Notes: a model not told the origin generated them from the sequence alone. 64,000 nt of DNA from Solibacillus sp. FSL R7-0668 (GCF_038006205.1 NZ_JBBOUU010000001.1:622001-686000); one strand, 5' to 3'. Shown: positions 1 to 9,540, counted from the first letter of the stretch. Program-made: numbers and translations.

Positions 1-1
1 A

Positions 2-694
2 GGTGATGGTTCGAATTTAGGTATTCAATTACAGTACGCAGTGCAGCCTTCCCCTGATGGGCTAGCTCAAGCTTTTATTATTGGTGAAAAATTTATAGGT
101 ACAGATTCAGTTGCATTAATTTTAGGGGATAATTTATATTATGGACATGGTCTAACTCAAAGATTAGAAAATGCAGCTAATCGCGAATCTGGAGCGACGG
201 TATTCGGTTATTATGTAAATGATCCAGAACGCTTTGGCGTAGTTGAATTTGATGAAAATGGTGTAGCAAAGTCAATTGAAGAAAAACCCGTACAACCAAA
301 ATCAAACTATGCTGTAACAGGTCTATATTTTTATGATAACCGAGTTGTAGATATTGCAAAAAATATCCAACCTTCTGTGCGTGGCGAACTTGAAATCACA
401 GATGTAAATAAGGTGTATCTAGAGCAAAATGAATTACATGTAGAAATTTTAGGGAGAGGATTCTCTTGGTTTGATTCAGGAACGCATGAATCGTTGCTTG
501 AGGCATCACAGTTTATTGAAACAGTAGAAAAGCGTCAAAGCTTAAAAATCGCTTGTTTAGAAGAAATTGCTTATGTAAAAGGTTATATTACAAAAGAACA
601 ATTATTAGCATTAGCAGAGCCTTTGAAAAAAAATCAGTATGGGCAATATTTAATTAAATTAGCAAATGGTATGCAGCCGATATATAAATTGTAG
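2..694 (+). CDS. rfbA: Glucose-1-phosphate thymidylyltransferase, 5' end missing
   Basis: Makes dTDP-glucose from dTTP and glucose-1-phosphate, the first step of dTDP-L-rhamnose synthesis in the cytoplasm. The reading frame is open from the first bases of the window, so the gene begins upstream; about 230 residues are visible and roughly 60 N-terminal residues, including the nucleotide-binding G-rich loop, are missing compared with the usual ~290. Seen directly: [20 protein letters not shown] at the start, [10 protein letters not shown], the sugar-binding [20 protein letters not shown] and [14 protein letters not shown], all typical of RmlA/RfbA. The first internal ATG in frame lies at 41 but is not the start. 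The gene runs into a glycosyltransferase and then rfbC, rfbD and rfbB, which confirms the pathway. Confidence 0.95.
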   Translation, partial: GDGSNLGIQLQYAVQPSPDGLAQAFIIGEKFIGTDSVALILGDNLYYGHGLTQRLENAANRESGATVFGYYVNDPERFGVVEFDENGVAKSIEEKPVQPKSNYAVTGLYFYDNRVVDIAKNIQPSVRGELEITDVNKVYLEQNELHVEILGRGFSWFDSGTHESLLEASQFIETVEKRQSLKIACLEEIAYVKGYITKEQLLALAEPLKKNQYGQYLIKLANGMQPIYKL

Positions 695-703
695 GTGAAA
701 CGA

Positions 704-1666
704 ATGTGGAAAATTTCAATTGCTTTATGTACCTATAATGGTGAAAGGTTTATCGAGGAACAATTAGAGAGTATTTTTAATCAAACTATTTTACCTAATG
801 AGATTATTATATGCGATGACCAGTCTACAGATTCTACTGTTTTATTATTAGAAAAATTAAAAAACAAATCGAATATTCCTATAAAAATTTATATAAATCA
901 AGAAAATTTAGGTTATATAAAAAATTTCGAAAAATGTATTGGTTTATGCGACGGCGATATCATTTATTTGGCTGATCAAGATGATTACTGGATAGAAAAT
1001 AAAATAGAAACGACTTTAAAAGAATTTAATAAGAATCCTAATTTACAAATATTATTTACGGACGCAACATTAGTTGACGATAATTTACAGCCTCTTCCTG
1101 GAATGTTATGGGGCAATTTGAGTTTTGATCCATTGAGATTCCCTACAGATAGGCAAGGAAGAATTGGATATCTTTGTAAAAGAAGTATAGCTACAGGGGC
1201 TACTATGGCTATAAAAAAAGAATTGTATTTTGAAAGTATTCCCTTTTCAAAAGACTTTGTTCACGATGAATGGTTGCTATGGAATGCTATTATTAAAAAT
1301 AAGGAATTTAAACCATTAAACAAACCTTTAATAGCGTATAGACAACATGCTAGTAATCAAATTGGTGTGAAAAAATTGCAATTAACTAACCTATTGAAAT
1401 CTAGTAGAGATTTAGAAAAACATATAACTAAAAATTCTTTTTTAATACAATATGTCCGTAAAAATTATTGTTCAGAAAAGGAAGTATCTTATCTTATTGA
1501 AAGATTAGAGTTTTTAGAATCTAGAAATGCTTTGTTTAATAATCGAGTTTTTCGTTTAGGACAATTGATTATGAAGTTTTTATTTGATAAAAAATATAAT
1601 TTAAAAAATTATTCTACTTTTTTTAATGGTAAAAAAACGATTTTTTCAGATTTATTTAGAAAATAA
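704..1666 (+). CDS. Family 2 glycosyltransferase (rhamnosyltransferase-like)
   Basis: A GT-A fold, family 2 glycosyltransferase of 320 residues, probably moving a sugar (rhamnose is plausible from the context) onto a lipid-linked glycan at the inner face of the membrane. Seen: the N-terminal signature CTYNGERFIEEQLESI, CDDQSTDST, and the metal-binding ADQDDYW at about residues 90-95, followed by HDEWLLW and the YRQHASNQIG motif shared with rhamnosyltransferases. I chose ATG 704 over the in-frame GTG at 695 because AGGTGA at 693-698 sits about 5 bases ahead of it. It lies between rfbA and rfbC and is a paralogue of the gene at 7336. Acceptor and linkage cannot be read from the sequence. The body is more AT-rich than the rfb genes, as is common for glycosyltransferases in variable loci. 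Confidence 0.85.
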   Translation: MWKISIALCTYNGERFIEEQLESIFNQTILPNEIIICDDQSTDSTVLLLEKLKNKSNIPIKIYINQENLGYIKNFEKCIGLCDGDIIYLADQDDYWIENKIETTLKEFNKNPNLQILFTDATLVDDNLQPLPGMLWGNLSFDPLRFPTDRQGRIGYLCKRSIATGATMAIKKELYFESIPFSKDFVHDEWLLWNAIIKNKEFKPLNKPLIAYRQHASNQIGVKKLQLTNLLKSSRDLEKHITKNSFLIQYVRKNYCSEKEVSYLIERLEFLESRNALFNNRVFRLGQLIMKFLFDKKYNLKNYSTFFNGKKTIFSDLFRK

Positions 1667-1687
1667 TTTTTGACTTTTGGAGGTACT

Positions 1688-2254
1688 ATGAAAAAAATTA
1701 AAACAACATTACAAGATACTTACATTATTGAACCAACTGTTTTTGGTGATCGTCGTGGCTTTTTCATGGAATCGTACAATAAAGAAACGTTTAAAAAGTT
1801 AGGTATTGATATTGAGTTTGTACAGGACAACCATTCTTTATCAGAAACAAAAGGTACTTTACGTGGGTTACATTATCAACTTGAACCAAAAGCACAAACA
1901 AAGCTTGTTCGTTGTACGAGAGGCGCAATATTAGATGTAATTGTGGATATTAGAAAAGGCTCACCTACATTTGGAAAATGGGAGGCCTTTGAGTTAACAG
2001 CAGAAAATAAAAAACAATTATTAGTACCAAAGGGCTTTTTACATGGCTTCTATACATTAGAAGAAAACAGTGAAGTGCAATATAAAGTTGACGAATATTA
2101 CTCGGCAGAATGTGATAGAAGTGTAAAATGGGATGATTCTACACTGAATATAGACTGGCAAATTTCAGCTATCCCTGTTTTATCTAAAAAGGATGAAGAT
2201 GCAGTTTCTTTTGCTAAAATGGAAAATAATTTTGATTATGGTGAAGCAAAATGA
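1688..2254 (+). CDS. rfbC: dTDP-4-dehydrorhamnose 3,5-epimerase
   Basis: Double epimerisation of dTDP-4-keto-6-deoxyglucose, third step of dTDP-rhamnose synthesis. The 188-residue product has the normal RmlC length and cupin-type motifs: DRRGFFMESYN, QDNHSLSETKGTLRGLHYQ (catalytic His), KLVRCTRGAILDVIVD and LVPKGFLHGFYTLEE. The start is ATG 1688 because TGGAGG at 1678-1683 lies directly upstream; an earlier in-frame TTG at 1670 would overlap that ribosome binding site. The stop overlaps the rfbD start by an ATGA junction, so the two are translationally coupled. Confidence 0.95.
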   Translation: MKKIKTTLQDTYIIEPTVFGDRRGFFMESYNKETFKKLGIDIEFVQDNHSLSETKGTLRGLHYQLEPKAQTKLVRCTRGAILDVIVDIRKGSPTFGKWEAFELTAENKKQLLVPKGFLHGFYTLEENSEVQYKVDEYYSAECDRSVKWDDSTLNIDWQISAIPVLSKKDEDAVSFAKMENNFDYGEAK

Positions 2255-3099
2255 AAATCTTTGTAACAGGTATTAGTGGTCAATTGGGATATGATGTGAT
2301 GAAAGCTGGGTTAGCTAATGGTTTTGAAATGTTCGGAGCATCGTCTAAAGAATTGGATATTACGAAAGAAACAGATGTAGAAAACTATGTTACAAAATTA
2401 AAACCAGATGCAATCATCCATTGTGCTGCTTATACAGCTGTAGATTTAGCGGAAGATGAAACAGAACAATGCTATGCTGTAAATGTTAATGGAGCAAAGT
2501 ATTTAGCGCAAGTAGCTAAAAAGGTAAATGCAAAGTTTGCTTATATTAGTACAGATTATGTATTTGATGGACAAGGTAAAGCTGCTTTTTCTGAAGTAGA
2601 TTCGACAAATCCGATTGGTTATTATGGGACAACAAAACTACTCGGTGAACAAATTGTACAAGAAACACTTGAAAACTACTTTATCGTTCGAATTTCTTGG
2701 GTTTTCGGGAAGAATGGCAATAATTTTGTGAAAACGATGCTGAAACTTTCGGAAAGTAGAAAAGAGCTAAATGTCGTAGGCGATCAAATTGGCTCACCTA
2801 CCTATACTGTCGATTTAGCAAAACTATTAATTGAAATGGTACAAACAAATAAATACGGGATATACCATGCGTCTAATGAAGGTTTTTGTAGCTGGGCAGA
2901 ATTTGCAACCGAGATATTTAAGCAAGCAAGAAAAGATGTAACTGTGAATGCAATCACTACATCTGAATATCCTACAAAAGCAAAAAGACCTGAAAATTCA
3001 AGGATGAGAAAAGATAAGCTAGCATCTGAATTTCATTTATTGCCTCCTTGGCAAGATGCATTAAATCGATATTTAAAGGAGATTAATTTAAATGGCTAA
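2251..3099 (+). CDS. rfbD: dTDP-4-dehydrorhamnose reductase
   Basis: NADPH-dependent last step of dTDP-L-rhamnose synthesis. The 282-residue extended short-chain dehydrogenase has an N-terminal Rossmann motif (GISGQLGYDV), HCAAYTAVDLAEDE, STDYVFDG and the catalytic YYGTTKLLGE (YxxxK). It begins inside the end of rfbC (ATGA overlap) and its last eight bases overlap rfbB, so rfbC-rfbD-rfbB form one tightly packed unit. Confidence 0.95.
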   Translation: MKIFVTGISGQLGYDVMKAGLANGFEMFGASSKELDITKETDVENYVTKLKPDAIIHCAAYTAVDLAEDETEQCYAVNVNGAKYLAQVAKKVNAKFAYISTDYVFDGQGKAAFSEVDSTNPIGYYGTTKLLGEQIVQETLENYFIVRISWVFGKNGNNFVKTMLKLSESRKELNVVGDQIGSPTYTVDLAKLLIEMVQTNKYGIYHASNEGFCSWAEFATEIFKQARKDVTVNAITTSEYPTKAKRPENSRMRKDKLASEFHLLPPWQDALNRYLKEINLNG

Positions 3100-4081
3100 A
3101 ACAATTTTAGTAACTGGTGGCGCGGGCTTCATCGGTAGTAACTTCGTTCATTATATGCTTGATAAATATAAAAATTATAAAATTATTAATTTAGATTTAC
3201 TTACATATGCAGGGAATCTAGATAATCTAACTGACGTTAATGCAAATTCTAATTATACATTTGTACAAGGTGATATAGGAAATTATGAGCTTGTGGATTA
3301 TTTGGTGAAGTCAAATAAAGTTGATGTCATTGTAAACTTCGCTGCTGAGTCTCACGTAGACCGTAGTATTACAGATCCAGGTGTCTTTGTAAAAACGAAT
3401 GTACTAGGCACACAAAATTTATTGGATGTTGCCAAAGCAAATAACATTGAAAAATATGTACAAGTATCGACTGATGAGGTATATGGTAGTTTAGGTGAAA
3501 CAGGTTATTTTACAGAGACAACGCCTTTGGCACCGAATAGTCCATATTCAGCAAGTAAAGCTGGAGCCGATATGTTAGTGCTTGCTTATGCTGAAACGTT
3601 TGGTATGAATGTAAATATTACACGTTGTTCAAACAACTATGGACCATATCACTTCCCAGAAAAGCTTATTCCATTAATGGTGACGAATGCACTTGAAGGT
3701 AAAGAGTTACCGATTTACGGAGATGGGAAAAACGTACGTGACTGGTTACATGTAAAAGATCACTGTGCTGCAATTGATTTAGTTATTCATAAAGGTAAAT
3801 CAGGCGAAGTTTATAATGTAGGTGGTCATAATGAAAGAACTAATAATGATATAGTGCATTTAATTGTAGATTATTTAAAAGTGTCGAAGGATTTAATTAA
3901 ATATGTAGATGATCGTCTAGGACACGATCGCCGTTATGCAATTGACCCAAAGAAATTAGAAACTGAACTTGGTTGGAAGCCAAAGTATACATTTGATACG
4001 GGTATTATTGAGACTATAGAGTGGTATATAAATAAAAAAGAATGGTGGAAGAATATACAGTCTGGAACTTATAGAAACTAA
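3092..4081 (+). CDS. rfbB: dTDP-glucose 4,6-dehydratase
   Basis: NAD-dependent dehydration of dTDP-glucose to dTDP-4-keto-6-deoxyglucose, second step of the rhamnose pathway. The 329-residue protein shows TGGAGFIGSNFV at the N terminus, FAAESHVDRSI, the active-site STDEVYGSLGETG and the YxxxK motif YSASKAGAD, followed by RCSNNYGPYHFPEKLIP, all diagnostic of RmlB. AAAGGA about 12 bases upstream serves as ribosome binding site. It is the last gene before about 2 kb of decayed sequence; I see no clear intrinsic terminator after it. Confidence 0.95.
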   Translation: MAKTILVTGGAGFIGSNFVHYMLDKYKNYKIINLDLLTYAGNLDNLTDVNANSNYTFVQGDIGNYELVDYLVKSNKVDVIVNFAAESHVDRSITDPGVFVKTNVLGTQNLLDVAKANNIEKYVQVSTDEVYGSLGETGYFTETTPLAPNSPYSASKAGADMLVLAYAETFGMNVNITRCSNNYGPYHFPEKLIPLMVTNALEGKELPIYGDGKNVRDWLHVKDHCAAIDLVIHKGKSGEVYNVGGHNERTNNDIVHLIVDYLKVSKDLIKYVDDRLGHDRRYAIDPKKLETELGWKPKYTFDTGIIETIEWYINKKEWWKNIQSGTYRN

Positions 4082-4330
4082 AACTACACTATTTTTATAG
4101 AAATAATTTGTTTTTAGTAATAAACCACTTTGGGAATAGGCATGCATAATAAAAAATCTATGTTTAAATGTTATACTATATTCTAAATTATAAATACAGC
4201 CTATATGGATGATAATCAATAGAAAACTTTAAGTTTTACAGTTGAATCAATTTCAGAAATCATTTTTGAAAATTTAGACTGTGCCACTATCAAAAACTTC
4301 GTTTCTAAAAATTATACCGCTTTATAATAA
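4082..4330 (+). other. Gap after rfbB, no gene
   Basis: AT-rich sequence between the rfbB stop and the 3' end of the decayed transposase. The only open frames are short and lack ribosome binding sites. It may include the terminal region of the old insertion sequence, but I could not match it to an opposite end. Confidence 0.4.
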
Positions 4331-5400
4331 TTAGGTGTTCATTCGATCAACACTCAATTCGCAGGCATAATAAATAAGCGTCACAAGATTAAAGTACAGT
4401 TTTGCTTTTTTACCTATTCGATAGCGGATGTTGTATAATTGGAAATACGGTTTTAATTAGGTACTGCCGCGTTTTACTGCGGTACGTTCTTTATATTTTT
4501 TCCATAATTCTAAGTAATGTGTTGAATATATGTATTTCCAAATATCTGATTTTTACCACCTTTTTACAAAATGAATCCTTTCATAATGGACACGTGTCAC
4601 ATTCCATTGGACGTGAGAATTTGAGTGTTTGGTATTTTTCATCGAATCCGATATATTTGCCCCAAGGCTTGTTTATAGATTGGTTCGTAATCATAACCTG
4701 TATCAAATAGTGCTACTGTAAATTGTTTTGGTAGGACTGTAGAGATCTTTTTTATTAACGGAATCGCCACTTTACTGTCAGATAGATTACTTGAGGACAT
4801 GGGACAATCTACAATATACTGGTTTTTCGTTGATACAACTAGCTGTATCAACGAAAAGCCGTACTAAAACGTATTTTTACCAACACTATTTTTCTTGATG
4901 CCTCAATTTTGCTCAATCGATTTGTCTTGCCAAAGTGTTTCAGCTGAAATCGACAACTGCGCTTCAAAATTCTTTTCATAGGTTGTTAAATTTACTTCGG
5001 CTTCTATTTGTTCTGCGAGCTAAGCTGCTTGTCCTTCTTTTGTTTTACGTCCACGATTTTTCGATGGCTGGGCATCTTATTTCCCAAAAGGTTACGTTGC
5101 GTCACGCAATTCGAAGTGATTGACATAGATGGGCAAGGTGCGCACCACAAAGAAAACCGTCTAAAAATGAAGTTTTAATCAGTTCATCCTGTATTATATC
5201 AAGTACATTAGACTGACTCATTACACGGATTATACGAAAATAGGTCGCCTTAGAAGGAACCGAATCTGAGATAAGAAACCCACAATCCAGATGGAATAAA
5301 GGAACGTTGACTAAATGCTTAATAAAATCTTTTATTGTTGGGATTCGTTCGACTATACGAATAATTAATGATTGAATCATCGCACCTTAGTTACATTCAC
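4331..5400 (-). pseudogene. Degraded DDE transposase (DUF772 / IS4-IS5-like group)
   Basis: Read on the minus strand, pieces of one transposase appear in order but in shifting frames. Near 5380-5250 is an N-terminal helical part with VERIPTIKDFIKHL and FHLDCGFLISDSVPS; at about 5090-4930 RNLLGNKMPSHRK and a Lys/Gln-rich stretch; at about 4910-4640 KKNSVGKNTF, then YGFS, MSSSNLSDSKVAIPL and FDTGYDYEPIYKQ, where the catalytic Asp region is expected; at about 4480-4331 YKERTAVKRG, IRYRIGKKAKLYFNLV and LIYYACELSVDRMNT before a stop at 4331-4333. At least three stops or frameshifts interrupt it, so it cannot be active. It marks an old insertion between the rhamnose genes and the wzy cassette. The exact IS family is uncertain. 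Confidence 0.75.
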
Positions 5401-5686
5401 ACGAAGTACCTTATAGCGTCTTTTTTGAAAAGAGTTGAAAGATTGATTATACATCGAACGTGGAGAAAATTGCATCAAATTGGTACGAACCTTCCATTTC
5501 AAATAAATGTTGGATGTCAAAAAGGCAAATTTGTTTTACAATAGTCACGAGGCATCACTTTATTCGATTAAGTTTGTTTAGTCGCTGCCATTATACCGAA
5601 TTTGGGGAGGTTCTCGTTTTTAATTGATTGAAACCCTTGATATCGAAGGGACGAGAATTATAAAATTAACTCAATTATTAAACAAA

Positions 5687-5802
5687 TATATAAGTTGAAC
5701 ATATGAATCTAACATTTTCTATAATAAGAGAAATCCGTAATTTAGCTATCTTCAGTGATTTGAGACGAATAAGGTGTTAAAATATTAAATTCAACCTATA
5801 TA
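5687..5802 (+). repeat. 116-bp MITE-like repeat, copy 1
   Basis: A 116-bp sequence with imperfect 13-bp terminal inverted repeats (TATATAAGTTGAA at the left, TTCAACCTATATA at the right). A second copy of identical length, in the same orientation, lies at 9425-9540 and differs at only five positions. It has no coding capacity. The ends and size fit a miniature inverted-repeat element; the TA-rich ends make a TA target duplication possible. The two copies bracket the wzy cassette. Confidence 0.75.
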
Positions 5803-6121
5803 GGTTTAAAAAATAATTTTTTTATGAAAAGGACTATGTTTGATTTTAGTATCTGTTAGGGAGGCCGAAGTTAAATAAGTTTTTTTATTTAATTCATTAC
5901 CAAAACTAAACAGATTAATAATACTTTATGAAAGCGATTGTAAAGATTGTTATGGAGAATAATAATGCCACCACAGAATAACTAGGCTAGAGGTAAAGTA
6001 TGTGTTTATAGGAGAAATGCATACTTTTATTGTTTTGCTAGCACTATCATATAGCTGTTTGGTAGGCAATTATTTTTTAAAACAGTATAAAAAAAGATAA
6101 TTAACGGAAAAAGGTGGATTA
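5803..6121 (+). other. Leader region ahead of the wzy-like gene
   Basis: About 320 AT-rich bases between the MITE-like repeat and the wzy-like gene. A short frame (6017-6100, 27 codons, extendable upstream to a GTG at 6002) encodes a hydrophobic stretch followed by a basic tail, KQYKKR. It could be the remnant of the last membrane helix of a polysaccharide membrane protein, but it is too short to assign. A ribosome binding site (AAGGTGG) at the end belongs to the next gene. Confidence 0.35.
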
Positions 6122-7339
6122 GTGTTAAATATTCAGTTAAAAAAAGATGAATTTATTAAAGGTACATGGTTTATATTTATATTTTTATTGATAATTGATA
6201 TGGGTGGAGGAATAGGACTAAAAAATTTAGCATTTGCTATCTTAATTTTAAGTATAATTTTCTTATTCCTTTGTTTTAAAATTAAAATAAATTTATCTAC
6301 CTATCTTATAGAATTTTATATTTTTTTTATATGTCCTTTGTTATTAATTGGTTATTCTACATTGTTTTTAAAAATCCCTTTAAGTAATCAAATCCCTCAA
6401 GTTACAGCATTTATTACATTTTTTTCATTATTACTAGCAACAAATTTAAAAAATAAAGATATGTTATTGAAATCAATAGAAAAAATAGCAATAGTAAGTG
6501 CTTGTGGAATAATATTTACTTTTTTGGGTATATATACATTACATATAATAGGGATGGATAGTGTAATTTATTCAATTAATTCAATTACTAATACTTTTAA
6601 TATGGGGTATATCGGAATTAACCCTTTAGGAAATCAAATAGGACTATTTTTGCCGAATGTCTATTATGTTTGGAGTTTATTACTGATTCCATTTACATTA
6701 ATTTTAATAAAAAGAAGTAAATTCAATTTTATAATTTCTATAATAGCATGTATTATGACATTATCTACTGGAGTAGTTTTGTTTGTAATGATAGGTATAT
6801 TGTTAATAACCTTACTAAATATGATTTTTTCTTTGAAAATAAAATTAAAATTAAGATATGTTATTTATTCTATAGTTATAGGTATTTTAACTTTTTCAAT
6901 GTTAAATATGGGTATTGCAGATTTACTTTTTTCAAAGTTAAACATTTATTCGAATTCAAGCTCTACTAAAATAGGACATATACAATCAGCATTAAAAGAA
7001 ATTTTTGCTACACCCTTTACTTTTTTATTCGGTATGGGATTAGGCAGTTCCTTTTATAGCATTGGGGCTCAAGCAGAAGTGGTAAATATAGAAGTAAGTC
7101 ATTTTAACTTAATCCGACAATTCGGTATATTATATTTTTGCATATTTTTGTTGTATATCTTAAATTTAATATATGAGGCAAGTAAAATTGATTTTGAAGG
7201 AAAGAAAATTGCAGTTGGATTGTTGATGCTATTTATTGCAGCAGGTACAAATCCATTACTTATTTCCCCTGTGTTTTTCATTTGGTTAGTAATTACGAAA
7301 AGTTATATAATATTATCAAAAAAAGGTGAGAGATTATGA
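6122..7339 (+). CDS. Polytopic membrane protein, Wzy-like polysaccharide polymerase
   Basis: A 405-residue, very hydrophobic protein with about ten predicted membrane helices and a larger loop near residues 275-330 (the region with FGMGLGSSFYS), the topology of Wzy/O-antigen-ligase proteins that polymerise lipid-linked repeat units outside the membrane. Wzy proteins vary so much that the call rests on topology and context: it starts a three-gene unit with two glycosyltransferases in a glycan locus. GTG start at 6122 with GGTGG about 5 bases upstream; the stop overlaps the next start by ATGA. The gene is very AT-rich compared with the housekeeping genes to its right, consistent with exchange between strains. 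Confidence 0.7.
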   Translation: MLNIQLKKDEFIKGTWFIFIFLLIIDMGGGIGLKNLAFAILILSIIFLFLCFKIKINLSTYLIEFYIFFICPLLLIGYSTLFLKIPLSNQIPQVTAFITFFSLLLATNLKNKDMLLKSIEKIAIVSACGIIFTFLGIYTLHIIGMDSVIYSINSITNTFNMGYIGINPLGNQIGLFLPNVYYVWSLLLIPFTLILIKRSKFNFIISIIACIMTLSTGVVLFVMIGILLITLLNMIFSLKIKLKLRYVIYSIVIGILTFSMLNMGIADLLFSKLNIYSNSSSTKIGHIQSALKEIFATPFTFLFGMGLGSSFYSIGAQAEVVNIEVSHFNLIRQFGILYFCIFLLYILNLIYEASKIDFEGKKIAVGLLMLFIAAGTNPLLISPVFFIWLVITKSYIILSKKGERL

Positions 7340-8256
7340 AAAAAGTGCAAGTTTTATTATCAACATATAATGGTGAGCTATACTTGCAAGAACAACTAGA
7401 TAGTTTGATGAATCAGATAGATATAGATTTAAATATTTTAGTCCGTGATGATGGATCGAGAGATAATACGATTAGAATTTTAGAGAATTATGCACAAAAA
7501 TATAATAATATTAAGGTAATAAGAGGTGAGAATATAGGGGTCGTTGCAAGTTTTTTTGAATTATTGAGGGATGCAGATACAGATGCAGATTACTTTGCTT
7601 TTTGTGATCAAGATGACTTTTGGAGAGAAGAAAAATTAATAGCTGCAGTAAAAAAATTAGAAGAACATAAAGACCAATATATGCCACTTCTTTATTGTTC
7701 AAAAACAAGAGTTGTCGATGAAAAACTCAACTTTTTATCATTTTCTAAAGAACCTAAAAGATCATTAAAGCTGGAAAATGCTTTAGTTGAAAATATGGCA
7801 ACGGGATGTACTGTTGTCATTAATAAAAAATGTAGACAAGAAATCATTTGTAAAGAAATAAATTACAAAAATATTATTATGCATGATTGGTGGATATATA
7901 TGATAGCTTTATTACAAGGGAAAGTTGTATACGATGCTAACTCTTATATTGATTATAGACAGCATAGCTCTAATGTTGTTGGAATAGGGAATGGTATATA
8001 TCATCAATATTTAAGAAAATTAAAGCATTTTATGAATGGAAAAAACAAAGGATTATTAAAAAAACAGGCTCAAGAGTTATATGAACTATATCAAAAAGAA
8101 CTAACTGGTGAACAATTAGAAATAATAAGCTCCTTTTGTAATGAGCGAAAAAGTATACTATCTAAAATTAATTTCATCTTAAAGAATAGATTTTATCGTC
8201 AAAGTAAAATCGATAGCTTTTTTTTCTATATTTTAGTATTTATAGGCAGAGTTTAA
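7336..8256 (+). CDS. Family 2 glycosyltransferase (rhamnosyltransferase-like)
   Basis: A 306-residue GT-A family 2 enzyme. Seen: LLSTYNGELYLQEQLDSL at the N terminus, VRDDGSRDNT, ENIGVVASFFELL, the DxD-type motif FCDQDDFW near residue 96, MATGCTVVINKK, MHDWWIYMIAL and YRQHSSNVVG. These match enzymes annotated as rhamnosyltransferases and make it a paralogue of the gene at 704, so the glycan may contain more than one rhamnosyl link. It is translationally coupled to the wzy-like gene upstream. The sugar donor is inferred from the dTDP-rhamnose genes nearby. Confidence 0.85.
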   Translation: MKKVQVLLSTYNGELYLQEQLDSLMNQIDIDLNILVRDDGSRDNTIRILENYAQKYNNIKVIRGENIGVVASFFELLRDADTDADYFAFCDQDDFWREEKLIAAVKKLEEHKDQYMPLLYCSKTRVVDEKLNFLSFSKEPKRSLKLENALVENMATGCTVVINKKCRQEIICKEINYKNIIMHDWWIYMIALLQGKVVYDANSYIDYRQHSSNVVGIGNGIYHQYLRKLKHFMNGKNKGLLKKQAQELYELYQKELTGEQLEIISSFCNERKSILSKINFILKNRFYRQSKIDSFFFYILVFIGRV

Positions 8257-8294
8257 CTATTATGTGTTTATTAAGTCAAGGTGAGGAATAAAGT

Positions 8295-9431
8295 ATGAAA
8301 AAAATTTTGTTTGGTGCATCTGTTTATCAACATTTAACTGCATTTCATAAACCATTTATGAAATGGTTTCAAGAGCGTGGATATGAAGTGCATGCTATAG
8401 GGAATGAAAGCTTAGGAAAAAAAATAGAATTGGAAAAAATAGGTGTAATATGCCATGATATTGATTTTGATCGATTACCATTTTCTAAAAAAAATATGAA
8501 TGCCCTAAAACAATTGAATGAATTATTTTCTATCCATTATTTCGATTTAATTCACGTACATACACCAACTGCATCTTTTCTAACTAGATATGCAGCTAAT
8601 AATGCTAAACAGGGCAAAGTTATATATACTGCACATGGATTTCATTTTTTCAAAGGTGCGAGTATAAAAAATTGGCTAACTTTTTTTCCAGCTGAAAAAC
8701 TTGCTGCAAAATGGACAGATGTACTTATCGTAATGAATAATGAAGACTTTCTATTAGGAGAGAAATTGGGCTTCAAGAAAAATAAGAATTTGTTTTTTGT
8801 AAATGGTGTAGGAGTGGATTTAAATGAATTTATTGAGGAAGATAATGCTGAGAATAACTACTTAAAGACAGAGTTAAAATTAAGCGAGGATTCCGTTCTG
8901 GTAACATGTATAGCTGAATTAAGTACTAGAAAAAATCAAAGTTTTTTACTTGAAAATTGGCACACTATTATTTCTAAAATGCCAAATGCTCAACTTATTT
9001 TGGTAGGTAAAGGGCCGGATGAAGGGGAAATTAGAACATTTATTCAGACTCATGAATTAACTAATATACATTTACTAGGGTATAGAACTGACGTGCCTAA
9101 AATAATAAGTGCTTCAGATATTATTACACTTGTATCTAAACAAGAGGGGTTACCGCGTTGCTTAATGGAAGGTATGGCAGTAAGTAAACCAATTATATGC
9201 ACAAACATACGAGGTTCAGCTGATTTAGTAGATGATAAGGAAACTGGAGTTTTAGTTGATTTGGGAAATAATGCGAAACTTTCGAATTGTATGATTGAAT
9301 TGATTGGAAATGAGGAATTAAGAAAAAAATATGGTGAGAAAGCAAAGTTGAAAATTCAAGATTATAGTATTGAAAGTGTATTAAGGGTCATGGGCGATAT
9401 TTATTGTGGAATTTTAAAAAATGATATATAA
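8295..9431 (+). CDS. Family 4 glycosyltransferase (EpsD-like)
   Basis: A 378-residue GT-B fold enzyme. The N-terminal part carries a GT4-like domain (HVHTPTASFLTRY, YTAHGFHFFKG) and the C-terminal part the GT1/GT4 donor domain (LVGKGPDEGE, LLGYRTDVPKIISASD, SKQEGLPRCLMEGMA, the E-x7-E region). It resembles EpsD of the Bacillus exopolysaccharide locus and probably adds a sugar from a UDP donor to the lipid-linked chain. The start has GGTGAGGA upstream. The last codons and the stop (TAA at 9429-9431) lie inside the left end of the second MITE-like repeat, so the present C terminus may have been set by that insertion. Confidence 0.85.
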   Translation: MKKILFGASVYQHLTAFHKPFMKWFQERGYEVHAIGNESLGKKIELEKIGVICHDIDFDRLPFSKKNMNALKQLNELFSIHYFDLIHVHTPTASFLTRYAANNAKQGKVIYTAHGFHFFKGASIKNWLTFFPAEKLAAKWTDVLIVMNNEDFLLGEKLGFKKNKNLFFVNGVGVDLNEFIEEDNAENNYLKTELKLSEDSVLVTCIAELSTRKNQSFLLENWHTIISKMPNAQLILVGKGPDEGEIRTFIQTHELTNIHLLGYRTDVPKIISASDIITLVSKQEGLPRCLMEGMAVSKPIICTNIRGSADLVDDKETGVLVDLGNNAKLSNCMIELIGNEELRKKYGEKAKLKIQDYSIESVLRVMGDIYCGILKNDI

Positions 9432-9540
9432 GTTGAACGTATGAATCTAACATTTTCTATAATATGAGAAATCCGTAATTTAGCTATCTTCAGTGATTTG
9501 AGACGAACAAGGTGTTAAACTATTTAATTCAACCTATATA
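9425..9540 (+). repeat. 116-bp MITE-like repeat, copy 2
   Basis: Second copy of the element at 5687-5802, same orientation, same 116-bp length, five differences (about 96 percent identity). It has the same TATATA...TATATA ends with inverted GTTGAA/TTCAAC. Its left end overlaps the last two codons of the preceding glycosyltransferase and supplies its stop codon. Bases 9541-9641, between it and the next gene, are AT-rich and hold a ribosome binding site only. Confidence 0.75.

Noticed and set aside
4402-4710. Plus-strand open frame in the gap after rfbB
   Set aside because: It is antisense to recognisable transposase fragments on the minus strand.
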